DNA of 64,000 bases from assembly GCF_043641665.1 (NCBI RefSeq), contig NC_092197.1:16622148-16686147 (forward strand), in the 5' to 3' direction. Numbering within the stretch: position 1 is the stretch's first letter; each line of letters opens with the position of its first letter. The notes under the pieces are model-generated. The model saw only the letters and a list, made by a program, of their open reading frames with translations. It was not told the origin of the DNA and ran no database searches. The translations under genes were made by a program, and so were the position numbers. Of this stretch, positions 37,822 through 51,838 are shown piece by piece. Origin of the DNA: Enoplosus armatus (lineage: Eukaryota > Chordata > Actinopteri > Centrarchiformes > Enoplosidae).

Positions 37822-39799
37822 ATTAAATGCAGTGTTTAACAGCTGCGGGCAGACTTGGTCAAATGTGAGGTTTGATTTTGTGTTGTTGTGTTTTTTTTTT
37901 TCGTTGATCAGATTTTCTTCCAGTCTTCATCACCACCAACACAAAGAAAGCAATGCAGGAGCCGTCTCCCCCTTTTCTCATGCTTTTCTTCTGTTAGTCC
38001 ATTATGCAGGTGTATGTGGAGGATATGCTGAGGGCTATATGTGGTCATCATTATAGCATGAGTGGGTAGCCTGCCTGATCCCACCTCTTGTTGCATAATT
38101 ATTGTGGATGGGGAGGCTAAATGCAAGGGTGTTTATTTTTTTTGCTGGCGCAGGGATACTGTTGGACGGGCTTTCCTAGACATTTATTTATTTCTTTACA
38201 TTTCTACTGTATTGAAACATTTCAAGCTCTCTGTCATTAGGGAGCATGGCATTGTCCAAACCTCAGAGGAAAAAAAAGGGCCGTTTCAAGCCCTGATGTA
38301 GGTTTTTGTATAATTAAAAATAGCTGTAATTGAGCCTTTTTGGCAATAACAAAAGTCCCGCTGGAATGACATTCCTCTCCAATTTCAGTTGAAGTTAAAC
38401 CCACAGTCCATAACACGTTCAGATATTTGATTTAGTCCCACCTTCTTTAATGACTTCACATTGTGATTAATTCCTGAGATGGGGTTATAGTCTTCCGATT
38501 GGTACTTATTTCAGATGATTCAGACACAAGAGATGAAGAAAGACGATAAATTACAAAAATGTGCCCATTATAAGAAATAGCTCCAGCCTGACTTGACTTT
38601 CGGTGGAGCCTTTGTCGCACTATTTAGTGACTTGGTGAAAGTTTTACGACAGCCTCGCGTTGGAAAGTACAAGGTTCAAAGTGAGCAAGTACAGACGATA
38701 AACTCTGTCTTCAAACAGGCTTTGAGCTTTGCATCGAGACCAAAATTTAAACTGCGGAGGACAATTTTCAAAAACAGTGTGCAATGTGTGACAGGAAGCC
38801 ACATAACGAGAGGAACTGAACAGATCTCGATACAAACTGAGCAACAGACAAAACAGCATGTTTGCCAACCTAACTAGTTGTTTGTTCCTGCTGTGGGCAA
38901 AATGGCTGCAGCATCCGGCTTTGTGTGGTCCAAGTGACACTATCACAGTAATCTTTTATGGGTCAGAGATCCTTTGAATGTCAGACCTGTTCAGTTTTTG
39001 TGAGCCAGTCACAAACTAACAACAGCACTTCCTTCTTTTTTGGATGGATTTCACCTAACAAGCCAACCATTTTTCCTAGAAACTCCTCCAGATGTGTGCA
39101 GGATTCAGCCCTTCGTCTCTTTATGTTACATACAGCATTTGGCTCCTGTTGCAGTTAGTGTAATTTTTCCACATTTGAATTGAATCTGGAGATCACATTT
39201 GGGGAAGTGTCGCTCAAGCAGGAAAGACACTGGAGACAAAGAGTGACAAGAGCCATAAAATGAATCTAACAAGCACAGGGAGCTGCGCGATGGAGGTTGG
39301 ACACCTGCCTCCGTCGCCGGGAGCCACAGTCACAAGGGAGGTGGGGCCGTAAATCAGCAGGGCTATGGAGATACCTCCGCCTCCTCTTCCTCCACCTCAT
39401 CCTTGACCACAGACAGGGCCTTGATGCTGGCGGTGAGGAGGAGGAGGAGGGTCAAACTGCGACAAAGTGCGGTGTCAGCAAAGGGATGTTGAGTAAATAC
39501 AGGAGGAAGAGGAGGAAGGCCACCATGACGGAGGGGAAGAGGGATAACACGGGGGAAAGGACAGGTGACACCTCTCAGGTGAGCCGCCAGAGGCAGGTGA
39601 TGGAAGAGTCTTTGTCTTCGAACTTGTGTGAAGAGCTTCTTTAATGCTATACACATGGGGTCTGTGTTGTGTGTGTAGCTATGTGTGTACCCCCCCCAAA
39701 AAAACATCATCAGTTGTTTCAGCAAATGCATGCGTTTACTGGTCAAAGCCGTGACAAAGCCCCCTAGTGGTAAAGGAGGAAATACTGTGATGTTACAGA
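37821..39799. other. Upstream flank of lrrtm4, no gene recognised
   Basis: Non-coding as far as can be read; composition falls back to AT-rich after the CpG-rich block. GA-rich segments (GAGGAGGAGG) occur near 39436-39540. Open frames are under 130 codons without domains. Confidence 0.4.
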
Positions 39800-40130
39800 G
39801 CTGTGGTTAAGGTTTGGTTAGGTTTAGGCCTAAAAACGACTTGGTTAGGGAAACATCATGGTTTAGGTTAAATTGCCAACTTAGTTAAGGTCAGAGGATC
39901 TTCATCGCTATGATTACAATAATAACTATGTGGTTAAGGTTAGGGAATAATCATGGTGCCATGGTTTAAAAAAAACAACGTTGATTGTCTGTTTGAAACA
40001 GGAAACGAACAGCGTTATGGACGGATGTCAGACCCATCCAACCCGACCCCCTCCCTCTGCTGGTTTTTGTGGCTCTATAACAGCGTGACACTATTTCCTC
40101 CTTCGCTCTCGATGGATAAGAGTTGCAATT
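39800..40130 (+). repeat. Dispersed fish repeat ('ggttaaggtttggttaggttt')
   Basis: TGGTTAAGGTTTGGTTAGGT, GGGAAACATCATGGTTTAGG and TGTGGTTAAGGTTAGGGAAT are degenerate tandem phrases of a common interspersed repeat. Downstream AAACAGGAAACGAACAGCG and ACGGATGTCAGACCCATCC fit its second half. Confidence 0.5.
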
Positions 40131-40999
40131 ACTATGACAACTAGGGAGCTTCATCACTTGAATGTAAACATACAGTGGCTATGTTTGTTTTTTTTGGCAA
40201 CAGCTGATACTCTTGCTTTTCTTGGCATGTGCAGGTCAGTTACAAATGACATATTCTGTCATTTGATTTGGAGGACTTGTTGAGCCATGAACATAGTTTT
40301 GGTTTTATGCACTGAGCTTTTGAGATGTCTGTCTGTGTGACATTTTTGCTACCACCCCAATTGAAAGGAAATTAATGAAATCATTTTTTTCTGGTTCACA
40401 GCTTTGGAAACTCCACTGTACTGGGGTGATTTGAGAAGGAGGAATTTGGATTTGGAGAAGAGGTCATTGCTAAGTTTTACTTTTGTTGAGATTGCTACAA
40501 CCTTGCACTCACTCACTGTGTGACATGTATTGATACATGTGTGAGAATATTTTGTACAAAATCAAATTTTAATGATGCAAGAGCTCAAAAGTACCTTCAA
40601 AGTCCACCCACCGTATGTATGTATGATGAAATTGTCTTATTATTATTTATGACATTGCTGCACGGAGGTGTTGTCATGCTGTAAGGTGCAGTACCTCATG
40701 TTGGTTCTTTAAAAGTTCAGGAAAAAGCTCATTGGCTGTAAGAAAAAGGGATTCCTTCAATGATTAAAGTTGCCTTCAAATTTCCCCAAAATGTTCAGTG
40801 CTCTGTAGTTTTGATGTGATTAGGATAAGGATCTGTGCGTGATTCTATTGTTGAATCAGTTGCAAGTTTAAGTCAGTGGTGAAAACTTTTTGTCATATCT
40901 AGGACAACAAAATCTTGTTCTGTGAATAACAAATGTTAAATGTCCCAACTAGGCTGCCATCTTTCTTCATCACATCACCCCTGCTGTTGCAATCCATTA
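40131..40999. other. Non-coding, no feature recognised
   Basis: AT-rich with no coding or repeat signature identified. Confidence 0.4.
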
Positions 41000-41079
41000 C
41001 TGTCTGAAAATGATCACGGGAGAATCACCACTCTGAAGAAGAGAAGAATGAGATTTTTTAGACAGACTTTTTAAGCTCT

Positions 41080-41180
41080 TTTTAATGGACAAATGGAAGG
41101 AACTGGCGGGACTGCATTTCGCTGTAGTATCTTGTATGATTGCATGTGACAAATAAACTGATTGTTTGATCGATTGAATT
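41080..41180 (+). mobile_element. LINE-like 3' tail
   Basis: GGACTGCATTTCGCTGTAGT followed by GCATGTGACAAATAAACTGA and imperfect TTGATTGAT-like units. This is the usual end of a fish non-LTR element; no coding remnant is recognised upstream. Confidence 0.45.
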
Positions 41181-41759
41181 GAGACATTAAACATATTGTT
41201 CACTATTAAAATTGATTGGTGAAGGTGGGAGGTGCGTACCTGGGCCGCGGTTAGTTAGTGTGTTTTTCCAAATAATGCAGAAAATGCAGATTAGGTGAGA
41301 TAACATCAGTATATTTTTAGCTCAGCCACAGTTTGATAGAAAAACTTTTTTTCCAGCTCTCTGAAACATCAGACATTAGCTTTTTGGTGTCAGTGCCTCA
41401 TAATCAGAGAGCAAAGGCTTGTTTCTAGACTCACTACTTTCCACAAACATTCAACAGGGAGAGGCTCTTTGTTCAAGAGGCAGGGATAAGAGCATCTCCA
41501 CCAGGAGCTCGCAAAGCTGTGCAGCCACCAGACATGGTGTGATCACAGACATGCCTCCGTGCTCATCAGCCAGCTGACTGGCACTTTAGCACTTAGCGCT
41601 TTTGCATTTTAATTCTTACAGTTTCTCCTTGAGCCGCCATGTCGTCACTGTCGAATGTATAGTCAAATCTCTTCTTTGGATGTTTTCATGTGAAGCAACT
41701 GTCTACTGTCGCGCCAAACGCTTCTCATGTTCTTGTGATGTTTTTGATGTGAAGCAACG

Positions 41760-41825
41760 GACCGTAGTACTTTGCCCAAGACAAGTTTCCCCTCTGGGAC
41801 AATAAAGTTTACTCTATTCTACACT
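41760..41825 (+). mobile_element. LINE-like 3' tail
   Basis: AAGACAAGTTTCCCCTCTGG then GACAATAAAGTTTACTCTAT and TCTACAC. It fits the 'aatttccc..gggacaataaag' 3' end shared by several fish LINEs and SINEs. Confidence 0.5.
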
Positions 41826-42061
41826 ACTTCACTAGCCACATGTACTTATATTCCCAGTCCTTCACCATTTCATTGAACACAGCTAGTTCGTGCCAGTTTC
41901 CTGTGGAAACGTAGGACGTAAATAACTGAAGTACAAGTAGAAGGGGGAGACTGAGGAGGAAAGTAAATTAAAACATTTCATCCACTGGTTTGAACTGAAC
42001 AGAAATGTTCATAATTCATTACAGTTCAGCTCATTCCATTTCCATTTGTTGCGCTCAAATG

Positions 42062-42240
42062 CGGCTGCAACCAATCATTATACTTGTTAATGATTCATCT
42101 GCTGATATTTTTCAGATTAATTGATTAATTGCTTAGTCTATAAAATGTCAGTAGGGAAAAATTGGCCCAATGTGATGTCTTTTTACCTACCAACAGTCCA
42201 AAAACCCAAAGATATACAATTTCCAGTGATATGGAACTGA
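42062..42240 (+). repeat. Dispersed repeat, 'ctgcaac...gattaa' family, copy 2
   Basis: CGGCTGCAACCAATCATTAT, ATGATTCATCTGCTGATATT, GATTAATTGATTAATTGCTT, then CCAACAGTCCAAAAACCCAA and AGATATACAA. It shares motif order with 7940-8150. Confidence 0.65.
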
Positions 42241-45200
42241 CCAGAGCAGCCTATTTTTATATTCAAGAAGTGTTAGAGGTGATAAATGACCCACTAATGA
42301 CTTATGATTGGATAAATGGATGGTCGAAATTATGGGTGATACATTTTTTTGTCAATTGACAAACAAATACTCAAATACGCACAACTCAAATTAAGTAAAC
42401 AACAGCTTATTTTGGACAGTTTTCATAGGACAATGGTTGACAGAGAGGTCCATGGATTATCCAGCCTTATTGGGACATTGTCTTTGGAAAGAGGTGTTGC
42501 TGCTGAGCTTTTCACAGTAAGTCTTCTCTGGTTGCCTGGCAACACTTGGTGACAGATAACTGGATAAGACTCCAGGAAGTCACCGCGACCGTCCACTGAT
42601 CGGCAAGACACAGTTACAGCACGTAACTCCCCATAAAACCCCAGCAGAGTTGTTCATTTGTTAATTAGTGAACTTCAGAGGTGTTGATTTTGTTGAACTT
42701 TGGAGTGACTATTGGACACTTAAAATGTACTGAGCTTTAGGGCTAATACATTTTCTCAAATGAGTATTTTGATCTCCGTAGTTCATCTGTGCTTACCTTT
42801 GAAGGCCACCAGCTCTTTAAATACAAGTGAAGTACCTGGTCGTTGTCTTATTGCTTGCTGGCTGTAGCTTTGAGTGACGTGCTGCCACATTAGATCTGCA
42901 AATCAGTGGTTTTCAATTACGGCTCCAAGAGACACAGATTCCTGCTGGTTTTCTGTCCTACTAGGTCGTTAATTACATTTGTCTGGTTTCCAGAGTCTGA
43001 AATCACACCCTTATCAGATGGCTGAAATTAAAGGCAGCGGTTGGGATCCACACTCGTATGGCTAAGATTTTAAGTTTCCGTGTCATTATTTCATAACATA
43101 GTTAGACAATACAGTGGGAGGTTAATCAAATAATACTGCAGAATTCAACGAGAGCGGGATATTGATGGTGTTGTACAACACAGAAAGAGGGAGGATGAAA
43201 AATATCCAGATAAATATTTATCAATTGAATGATCGAATGAGTCACTCATTCATTCATGAATCTAAATGGTGAAATGCTATGGAGAATATCATTTTCTCCC
43301 AGTCAGACACAAAATGAAAACTTCAAATAGTATTTGAAATCTAGTATTTCAAATGCACTTGCAAACCTCTTGCTGCTATATTATAACTGAGGCAAACACA
43401 CAGCATACAGTATTTTTGCAGTTAATTGGAATTGGCTGCAACAGTGAACAGCAAGGATTTATATAAAGGGAGCAACAAATACACTGACGAAGAGAGGAAT
43501 TGTGGTTGCATGATCTTTCAGACGTGTAATGTGTAAGCCGATGCAAAGCTAAGTGCAGGAGATGTCATTTTTTGTCATTATGTAAATCTGTTTAGAAACA
43601 CAAGCTTTAGGCCTAATCTTTTTTTCTTAACTAGGCTAAATGGTGCGTGTTAAATTTGACATGAATTGTGAACATGCATATCAGTTATTCAACATCATAC
43701 ACGGAGGTCAGTCAAGCAGATAAGGTCACATTATCATAATAAGCCACCACTCATCCTGTTGAGTGAAGTTTTATCAATATGCAGCCACTGACAGCCCAAA
43801 AACATTTCACTGCATGATCTCAAATTAGTGTGCAATGTAATTTCTCAATGCAAACATGTGGATACTGTGGCTCTGTGAATTCTGGGTCACTAACAGCCGC
43901 TGGTATTACAGCTTTGCAGCTGGATATCCCATCACATGCACATACAAGTTAAGGATCTAACAATCAACAAAGACTTTGCCAAAAGCCCATCTATGAAAGA
44001 CCCGAACACCCAGGCAACATTTCTTTTGGCATCGTGGAATCGGAAGGCAAGCAGCGCGGCACTTAGACACTGAACCAAAACCCCTTCTAGCCTATGCCAG
44101 CGCCCGATCCAGTCAACCAGATCTCAAGAGGCAAAAGCGACTGAAGGTCCAGGGGAACCACTGAGGAGTCAGCCATAAACATGCCCAGTGGATTCAGCAC
44201 GGCAAGGTTGTAATTTAATAAGAAGTAAAAAAAGAAATGGTGTCCATTCTTAACCACAGGAAACTGTGCTAGCCATATGTGGTGCAGGGTCAAAGTCAAT
44301 GTGGACATTGCAGCTCCCTAGTCATTAAAGCAAATGTGTGCAATGAGGCATCACTAAGGCTCTGGACCCCTGGTGCCTGCACAGTCTAGGACAGGTCTTA
44401 AATCAAATTGTGAAGAGCTTCCATTATGACTTATTGGAATCACTGTTTTATGGCTCTTTGTTGTGTCAGTCAGCGACATACCCTCATCTGGCCCCATGCG
44501 AATACACAACATACAATAACAGTGCTGCAAACACTGTCAAAGTCAAAATCAACTTTCACTCACAGGCAGCTCGATAACACATCCCATGAACACTTTAACT
44601 GTGACTAACATTACTCTGCAAATTGAAGCAAAAGCAAAAGACCCCTGGCCACCACTACAATATACATTATTAATTGAATTCACACACACAACTAATTGGG
44701 TGAGGCAAAAGCACCTTCCAAGCCAAGTAATCAAAAATTTGGGCAAGAAACCAAGTGGAAAACGCTCCACTGTTGCAATACCATGTTACAAACACTATGT
44801 TGAAAATAATCTAGAATGCAGCCAGGCTTCAGAAGGAGCTTCACTGTTTCTCACCAAAAGAAGTGTACAATAAAGTTTTATAAGAACACAACTCTGCAGT
44901 CTCTGGAGGATGAGAAAACCTGCTCGAACTGCAATAGACTAGAAAAGAGATTCTTGAACTGCATTAGCACCACCGTAGCTGCCATTAAGGTCCCAGAGGT
45001 CTGAACCTCTGACTTTATCACAAGTTACTCTCTTTTTGTTTGTTTTGGTGACTGAATCACATCGACTTTTGTGAATGACATCATTTTAATTCCCCCTTCG
45101 ATCAAGTCTTTGCTAATAGTTAACAGTAGCTAGCAGTAGTTAATTTCTTAAACATGATAAATACAGCGTTTGTGTAGGCCTACATAGTGTACCTAAATAT

Positions 45201-46181
45201 GTAGGATAACAGCATTTTCCCCAGGGGCTATTTCGGCTTGCAGTAAATAGTAGTCACGGCAACCATTTGACTCATATCTGCTGCAGTGTAGACTGTTAGC
45301 TAATGTTATTTCCCAGATAAGTGTCCACTTTTATAGATTAGATCTGAAAACTTCATCATTTAGTCATCTCAAGCTCATCATTTGGTTTCCATAGCAACCA
45401 TTGTACCAGCGCCATGTGAACAGATCCTCCCGACTGGGAATGCCACGATTTAACAGTATTTTCCCAAGATCAGACTTTATTTGTTTGTTGAATTGGTTGT
45501 TTGCTCTTTTGAGTCTCAACGAGGCCAGATGGTTACAATCTTTTCTCTTTTCTTTGGTGGATATAGTTTTTTGAAGGCTGCCTCTGCCTGACCCCTGCCT
45601 TGTCAGTCTGTCAGTCAATTCTGATTTTAGCATTTGGCTAATTAGTTTCTTGTTGGTTATTCCAAAGAAAAATAAAACAATTATAAAACAGGAAACGAAT
45701 CTACAGTCTGAACCAAGCAGTGTGGTTCTCATTTATGTCATAATATTTCAATCAGTAAAATCATAGAGACCATACAATTCAACATTAAAAGGCTTTGAGC
45801 CCAAAACACAATGTGATTCCCCATTACTGTCACATCACACAATAAATAATTATAATTATAATTATAATAATTCTTTAAAATAGATTTACTATATGTTGAA
45901 TTTACACACTTATCATAAGTTACGGTGATATACTGTTTTTAACTAGTATCTGACTTTGTCTGAGAGAGTCCAGCCAAAGAAAAGTCACCTTCTCTGACCA
46001 AAGCCCTTTAGTGCCGGGAGTCAGCTTAGACTGAGAGAAGGAAGAGGAGGTACAGAGGATCCGACAGATTAAATGTGCATTTAAGAATTGATGGACGTGT
46101 AACATTTTCTCTCCTATACACCCCACAAGCCCCCATGGCTGCCGGTGGACCTTGGTTAAAAATTGGCTACAGTTTTGGTGC
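42241..46181. other. Non-coding, no gene recognised
   Basis: No domain-bearing ORF. A 122-codon minus-strand frame (45364-45732) is Lys/Arg-rich but unrecognised and lacks support. A short AATTAT run lies near 45845-45872. Confidence 0.4.
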
Positions 46182-47137
46182 AAAGCACCCCCTCTGGCAG
46201 TCAAAGGGTATGGAACAAACAGATTTTAGTAATTGTAGGTACTCAAACTAATCTGTCCCCCTTATCCCACCTAGAGGACTTAGATTTTGCTGACGACCTG
46301 GCTCTCCTCTCATCCAACTACAACCACCTTCAACAAAAAGTCAGATAGACTCAGCATGTTTTTTCAAACAGTCTTCATATGAACATCAAGAAAACTCAGG
46401 TCATGTGTGTAAATGCACCATCAACACGTCCAATTACAATCGATGGAGTGGCGCTGGAGCATGTTGAAAACTCTACCTATCTTGAGAGCATTATCAATAG
46501 TGACAATGGAGCCAAGGAGGACATCGAAACCAGGGTTAACAAAGCTTAAACTGCCTTTAGACGACTCTGCCCCATCTGGAAGTCTAAGGTCTACAGCCTC
46601 AAGACAAAGATCAGGCTTTACAAGACCAAGGTGAAGTCTATACTGCTGTATGACTCAGAGTGGCATCAAAAATGAGCAAAACAAGGTTGATGCATTCCAC
46701 AACACCTGCCTCCGCAGAATCCTTAATATGTACAGGCCTAACATGATCTCAGTTGAGAACCTGTATAAGGTCACAGGCTGCACCAAAGCGCCCGAAGAAA
46801 TGACGACACGGAGATTCTGTTGGCTTGGACACGTACTGAGGACGCCAGCAGAATGAATCCCCAAAGTCGCCCTCACATGGACACCAACAGGGACCGACCA
46901 AAAGCAACGTGGCGAGGAAGGGTTGCTGCTGAGATGAAGGGGATGGGTCTCTGATGGGACTGGGCCCAAGCTGTGGCCAAAGACAGACTCGAAGAAGATT
47001 GTTGCGGTCTTATGTTCCACATGTCACGAAGAGAGTTTCAGGAGGGAGTGTGATATGTAGCACAATGAAAAATACCTCTAGCTATATCTCGAACGCTGGA
47101 TTCTGCACCTTGCATAAAGCACCACCTCTGGCAGTCA
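46182..47137 (+). mobile_element. RTE-like non-LTR retrotransposon remnant flanked by 22-bp direct repeats
   Basis: LEDLDFADDLALLSSNYNHLQQKV, with catalytic FADD at 46286-46297, matches the RT core of RTE-like LINEs (usual DLDFADDLALLS...QMQ.K). Downstream, in shifting frames, come IKKTQVMCVN, ENSTYLESI, KEDIETRVNKA, TAFRRLCPIWKSK, CLRRILNMYRPNMISVENLYKVTGC and FCWLGHVLRTP, then IPKVALTWTPTG. Stops and frameshifts make it non-functional. Bases 46182-46203 and 47116-47137 are identical at 21 of 22 positions, consistent with a target-site duplication around a 5'-truncated insertion of about 0.9 kb. The clade is assigned from remembered motifs. Confidence 0.75.
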
Positions 47138-47952
47138 GAAAGCATAGAATAGAACTGACTATTGACAATGAAAAGGTCATAGCTCATAGACTGAGAAAAA
47201 GATGTGAAAAGAAAGATGGCTTTATTGAGAAAATGAATAGGTAAGACCATGGACTGGAGCTGTAAAACCTCAAGCAATGACTCTTGGGAGTATTTGAAAC
47301 GACTTTTCTGCCCTTTTGAGTTTCAATGAAGGCAACAGTCGCGTTCACCTCTGTGTTGGATAAAGCACAGGCTTTAATGAGGCTCACCTTGCTCTTTCAT
47401 TGTGAACACAGTGAAGGCTTTATGAACATTCTGTCTTTCTGTTTTACATATTCAAATGTCTGAGTTGTTGTGATTTATTTCTTACTTAATTACTCTTTAC
47501 CTTTCTTTAATCTACATTAGGAAAAGAGATTGGCGCTAGTAGTATTACTACTAATACTGTGAGCAGTGGTAGAAATTTCTCCATTAAAAATACACTTTAA
47601 ATTCCAAGCAAATTCAGTGACGCTTGGTAATAAATACATAAAACACTTAAACTGAACTGAAACTCAACTGAACTATTGTTTCTTATACATTTTTAGCAAA
47701 AGCATAATAGTTTTTGAAACTTAGTTTCAGGGTTTTAGAAGAGAAGAGTAAATTCACCAATGACATCTATATTTATTGTTGATTGGCAAGTATTCAGATT
47801 GTTGAGGTGATTTTTTTTTTTTCTGTTGAGGATAAAGAATCAAGGTCTTCTTCTCAGCAAGCTGATAAAAGGAGAATCTCTGGCATAGTGTACTTTATTT
47901 GGAGTTTTTCAATTTGTACCATTTCATACAGGTTAATCTTAATAGAATCTTC

Positions 47953-47955
47953 AGT

Positions 47956-47986
<31 letters not shown>

Positions 47987-47989
47987 GGG
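47953..47989. repeat. Compound (GT)n-(G)n tract
   Basis: Nine GT units run directly into about 20 consecutive G. Confidence 0.95.
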
Positions 47990-50900
47990 TTTGAAAGGCC
48001 GAGACGGAGAGAAACACCAGAAAAGACAAAAGGGAAAAGAAGGTACTTTTCATCAATCTAGCAGACATTCATCACTGTTCATTTGTATGGCTCACATGGG
48101 GCAAACGGTCTAAGTGTGAACACAATTGAGCAGAATGGCTGCTTTTGCTGTGTGTATGAAGGTCGGCCAAATAGACACCTATGTATTTTGCTGTGTATCA
48201 CAGTATCAAGTTGGACATGAATACCATATTTTTCACACTGACCGCTCCGCATCAAAGTGTACACATGCACAGGGAGTCTAACTAAGGGCCGTTTCCCATT
48301 TTGCTCAGTTTAGTCTGCCTCTAAATGGGTGTCCCACTCATGATGTAAAGGCATAAGCTGCAGATTTGGTTGCTAGGTTGCAGAGTCATGAGCGTGTACA
48401 GTGAGAAGGGAGGGAAGGGAAGCAGCAAAGTAGAAGCAGCAGCAGCAAAGATTCATTTAAGCAGCGTTGTTTTCATCAGTCCACACACTGAAGTCTGTTT
48501 CCTCTGTCCACTGCATGCTTTACATTGAATGTGCTATTACATTGCTTCAGGTACATTAGGTTTAATGGCTCTGAAAACAAGGTGAGTGAATAAAAGCGAG
48601 GTTTGTATTTTTTTAAAGAATGTTCAGTTTAAGTTAAATCGATATCAAGGACAGAAACTAGCAGACGCGTTCGACTTATGCTTCTTACTCAAGGGTGGTT
48701 TTAGCAGCACTAATACATCTGGCAACTTAAGACAGGCTAAACGTTTATGTATATAACCTCTGTCTGCAATCAACAAGCAGATCCACGGGGTGTCTGCAGG
48801 CGGGAACCACACTGTTCCCCCATGCTAGCACCACACCTCAGCCCCCTGCTGCATGTCAGCGCCACAGCTTTGTCAGAGTTGAGCAGAATACCGGGAGAGG
48901 TCGAACTTTTTTACATGGCTCAAAGTGTGGATACAGCTCCACTCTCCTCATCTGTGCGCCTTGTCTTAATATGGTCTAGTATTTAGCAATGCTGGTCATT
49001 AAAATGAAGGCTGTAGCCTCCATACGTTTGGAATAAGTGGGATGTGGAAATAAATGCTACTCTGTTTTCAGACTCCACGTGTGTGTGGAGAAAAAAAATG
49101 TTGTGGTACATGAGCTCTCGGTGGGTAACTGCAAAGTCTCACATGAATGACTGCAAACCTGCTTCTTATGAATTATGTTTAAATGCAGCTTATTTGTATA
49201 CTTAAATGTTTAATACTAACGGCAACATTTAGTGCCAATGCAGGAATTTGTGAGCCACAGATATAGTTTAGAGCAAGGATACTCAAATAAAAAAATAAAT
49301 GCTGTGTTTGCCAGGTGGAGACACGATTGTTAATCTTCATTAGAGGGTCTGTTGCAATATTTCATTGTTTCATTGCTGATTCCCCTGCCTTCTCTCCTTG
49401 TGTTATAGTTGTTCTGCTGGTAGCTTAATATGAGGATTTCTGATGGTGAGTTTTTTGCGGTTTATACCTCTGTGTTCTGTTCGACGGATTTGTCAGAGTG
49501 TTGAAAATTTTGCGCCACTGTAATGTTATGATTCAGCAGGGTATTTACTAAGACCACAGATGTGAATGGCTGTTTTGATGTGTGTTTCGCACTCAACTGC
49601 AAGCCTGTATCCATCCTGAAGAACCGCGGTATTTGTGGAACCATAAAATAGTCTGATGATGTCGGCTACACAAAGAGACCAGTGATTGAATGACAAAAAT
49701 AATGAAAAATCAGCACGGGGGCTTTTTCATGCTCCTTGTCTTGATTATTTCTGTAAAGAGATAGAAATAATAAACTGCCCCCTTAATAAGTATTACTGGC
49801 TGCTGCAATCATATGGCACTGGACTGAAGAGTCAGGATAAATAAGATAGAGGCAACTACAGGAAACAGAAAGGTAGTCTTTTGAAGTTTTATTTTTGCTT
49901 TTATTTTCTTGTGGAAAATGCATCATTTAAATTTTTGTATGTCTCTCTCACTATTTTCAATAAAATGTAAAGCAAATTTGAATCAAATTTACTGCAAATT
50001 GGCAAAAAAAAAAATACAAATGAACGTGCGTTTACATTCACTACTTGTATGCGAATATTAGAAGTGGGGCGCATCAAGATAAAGAGCTGGTGGCGCCACT
50101 TTCTTTAGTCTGGTGCCATTAAACTATTGCAGAAGAAGAGGCTGCATCGAGAAGACGTTAAGTCGGCAGTCAAACTTCATATGAACAAAAACGATGTGGA
50201 TGACATGATGGAAATATGCCATTTATGTCTGTTTGTCTGGAGCACTACAGTCTCCTCATCGCTCCGCACAGGTCTGCCATTACTCGCCATTACTCACCAT
50301 TACTCGCCTCTCCAGTGGAGTGGAAGCTTCAGTGGACGTTTAAGTCAGATACTTCATTCATTCGCCTTCAAGTCTGTTTCCATTGTACTTTGTTGCATTT
50401 TCTATTCTATAGATTCGCCAATGAACTGCCAGTTAGATCGATGAAAACAAACTTAATGGCAGTTTCCACGTTGCTGCAGTCTCTCTCTGTGTGTGGGTTA
50501 CATTTCAAACGCAATTTCCTCTCCCGCTGTGGTCAATCTTCGGTGATTAATCAGCTGCTGAGGGTATTTGTATACATTTTCTTTCCCTTCTTTTCCCTAC
50601 ATTTTCTTTCTTTTGTGGCTCTAACATGCCTTGGAATACATATTGCATGAGTCCAAACATGCAATTTTCAACGGTGGCACTTTTTTCACCAGTGCAAAAA
50701 GTGCAGCCAATGCAATTTGACTGTTTAGCACTGAACAGCTTAGAAGGGGATGTATACAAACTCTCTTGACTGTGGTGTCTTTTGTCTCAGTTTCCTGTTG
50801 TGGTTCTTTGTTGGCATCTCTCTAACCTGTTGCAGCTCAACTCTTACTAACTAAATGCTTCTGATCAACTTTATTGTTGATCAAACATTTCTAAACCTTC

Positions 50901-51274
50901 ATATTCCCTTTTCTGCCTTTGTAGTCGAGCCATTGTTGTTGTTGTTGTTGCTATTCTCTGAGGCCTTTTTTTTTTTCTCTTTGTCACCTCTATTTCCAGT
51001 TTAAACATGTTATAGTTGGTCTTTAATCTGCATGGGCTCCACTGGCACAGAGTATTAGTAAACAAAAAAGAAACACCAAGCTGCAGTGAGCGCACACACA
51101 TTTGTATGCTGTGCTGTTTTTGGCTGAGTTTCTATCACAGGCAACTTAGACTTCATTGTTTTTAGCGTTGTACCGAGAGGAGATACTGTGGAGACCCCCA
51201 GAGGATATCAGCTACGGCTAAACATAGCATTCTCAGCATATCAACTGGGAACGGAAAGGAATGTAAATGGAAGA

Positions 51275-51283
51275 ATATATATA

Positions 51284-51330
<47 letters not shown>
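51275..51330. repeat. (AT)n tract ending in poly-T
   Basis: Interrupted AT dinucleotide repeat of about 45 bases followed by about 11 T. Confidence 0.9.
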
Positions 51331-51332
<2 letters not shown>

Positions 51333-51547
51333 TGTTAATATTTTTATCTGCTAGCTTGCCAGCAGGCAGTGTGTGGAGACCTCGGTTAGAGCTATTGGCT
51401 AAGTGGCTCTAGGCAAGGAAAAAGTGGCTATTGGTTGGTATTGCAAACTTGGGTGAACTCCATCATTGGCCAGAATGATATTGAATATAGAACTGGCTCA
51501 TGGCAGTTTTCACTCCTGTCATTTTGTGTTTTACAAACACAACACAG

Positions 51548-51567
51548 CCCCCCCCCCCCCCCCCCCC
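51548..51567. repeat. Poly-C run
   Basis: About 20 consecutive C, continuing as C-rich sequence (TCCCCACCCC). Confidence 0.9.
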
Positions 51568-51838
51568 TCCCCACCCCATGTTGGTGTCCATTAAAACACT
51601 TTATTACTATGTGTGAATAGTGACCTTTGGAAAAGCACTCAGGTGTATAGCAATGACGGTTTTTTGTTACTATTACTGCAGACTCTCCAGACAAACATGG
51701 AAATCCACTTTAGAGGTGCAAATATACAACCTGTCCCTCTCTGTCTCTCTCTGCTCTGTGACACTGAAATCTCTCTCCCTTCTTGTTTGCCCGACCACCT
51801 GGACTCACCTGGACATTAACTTGATGGCCAGTTAAATG

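Noticed and set aside
37466..38056. 196-codon plus-strand ORF across the CpG-rich block
   Set aside because: Its length comes from GC-rich composition and the GA repeat (Arg-Glu runs); no domain or conserved motif.
45364..45732. 122-codon basic minus-strand ORF
   Set aside because: No family recognised, and its composition could come from random AT-rich sequence; not called as a gene.
50216..50650. 144-codon plus-strand ORF with a hydrophobic end, as a possible membrane protein
   Set aside because: The hydrophobic stretch comes from a T-rich run; no signal peptide, conserved motif or splice context.
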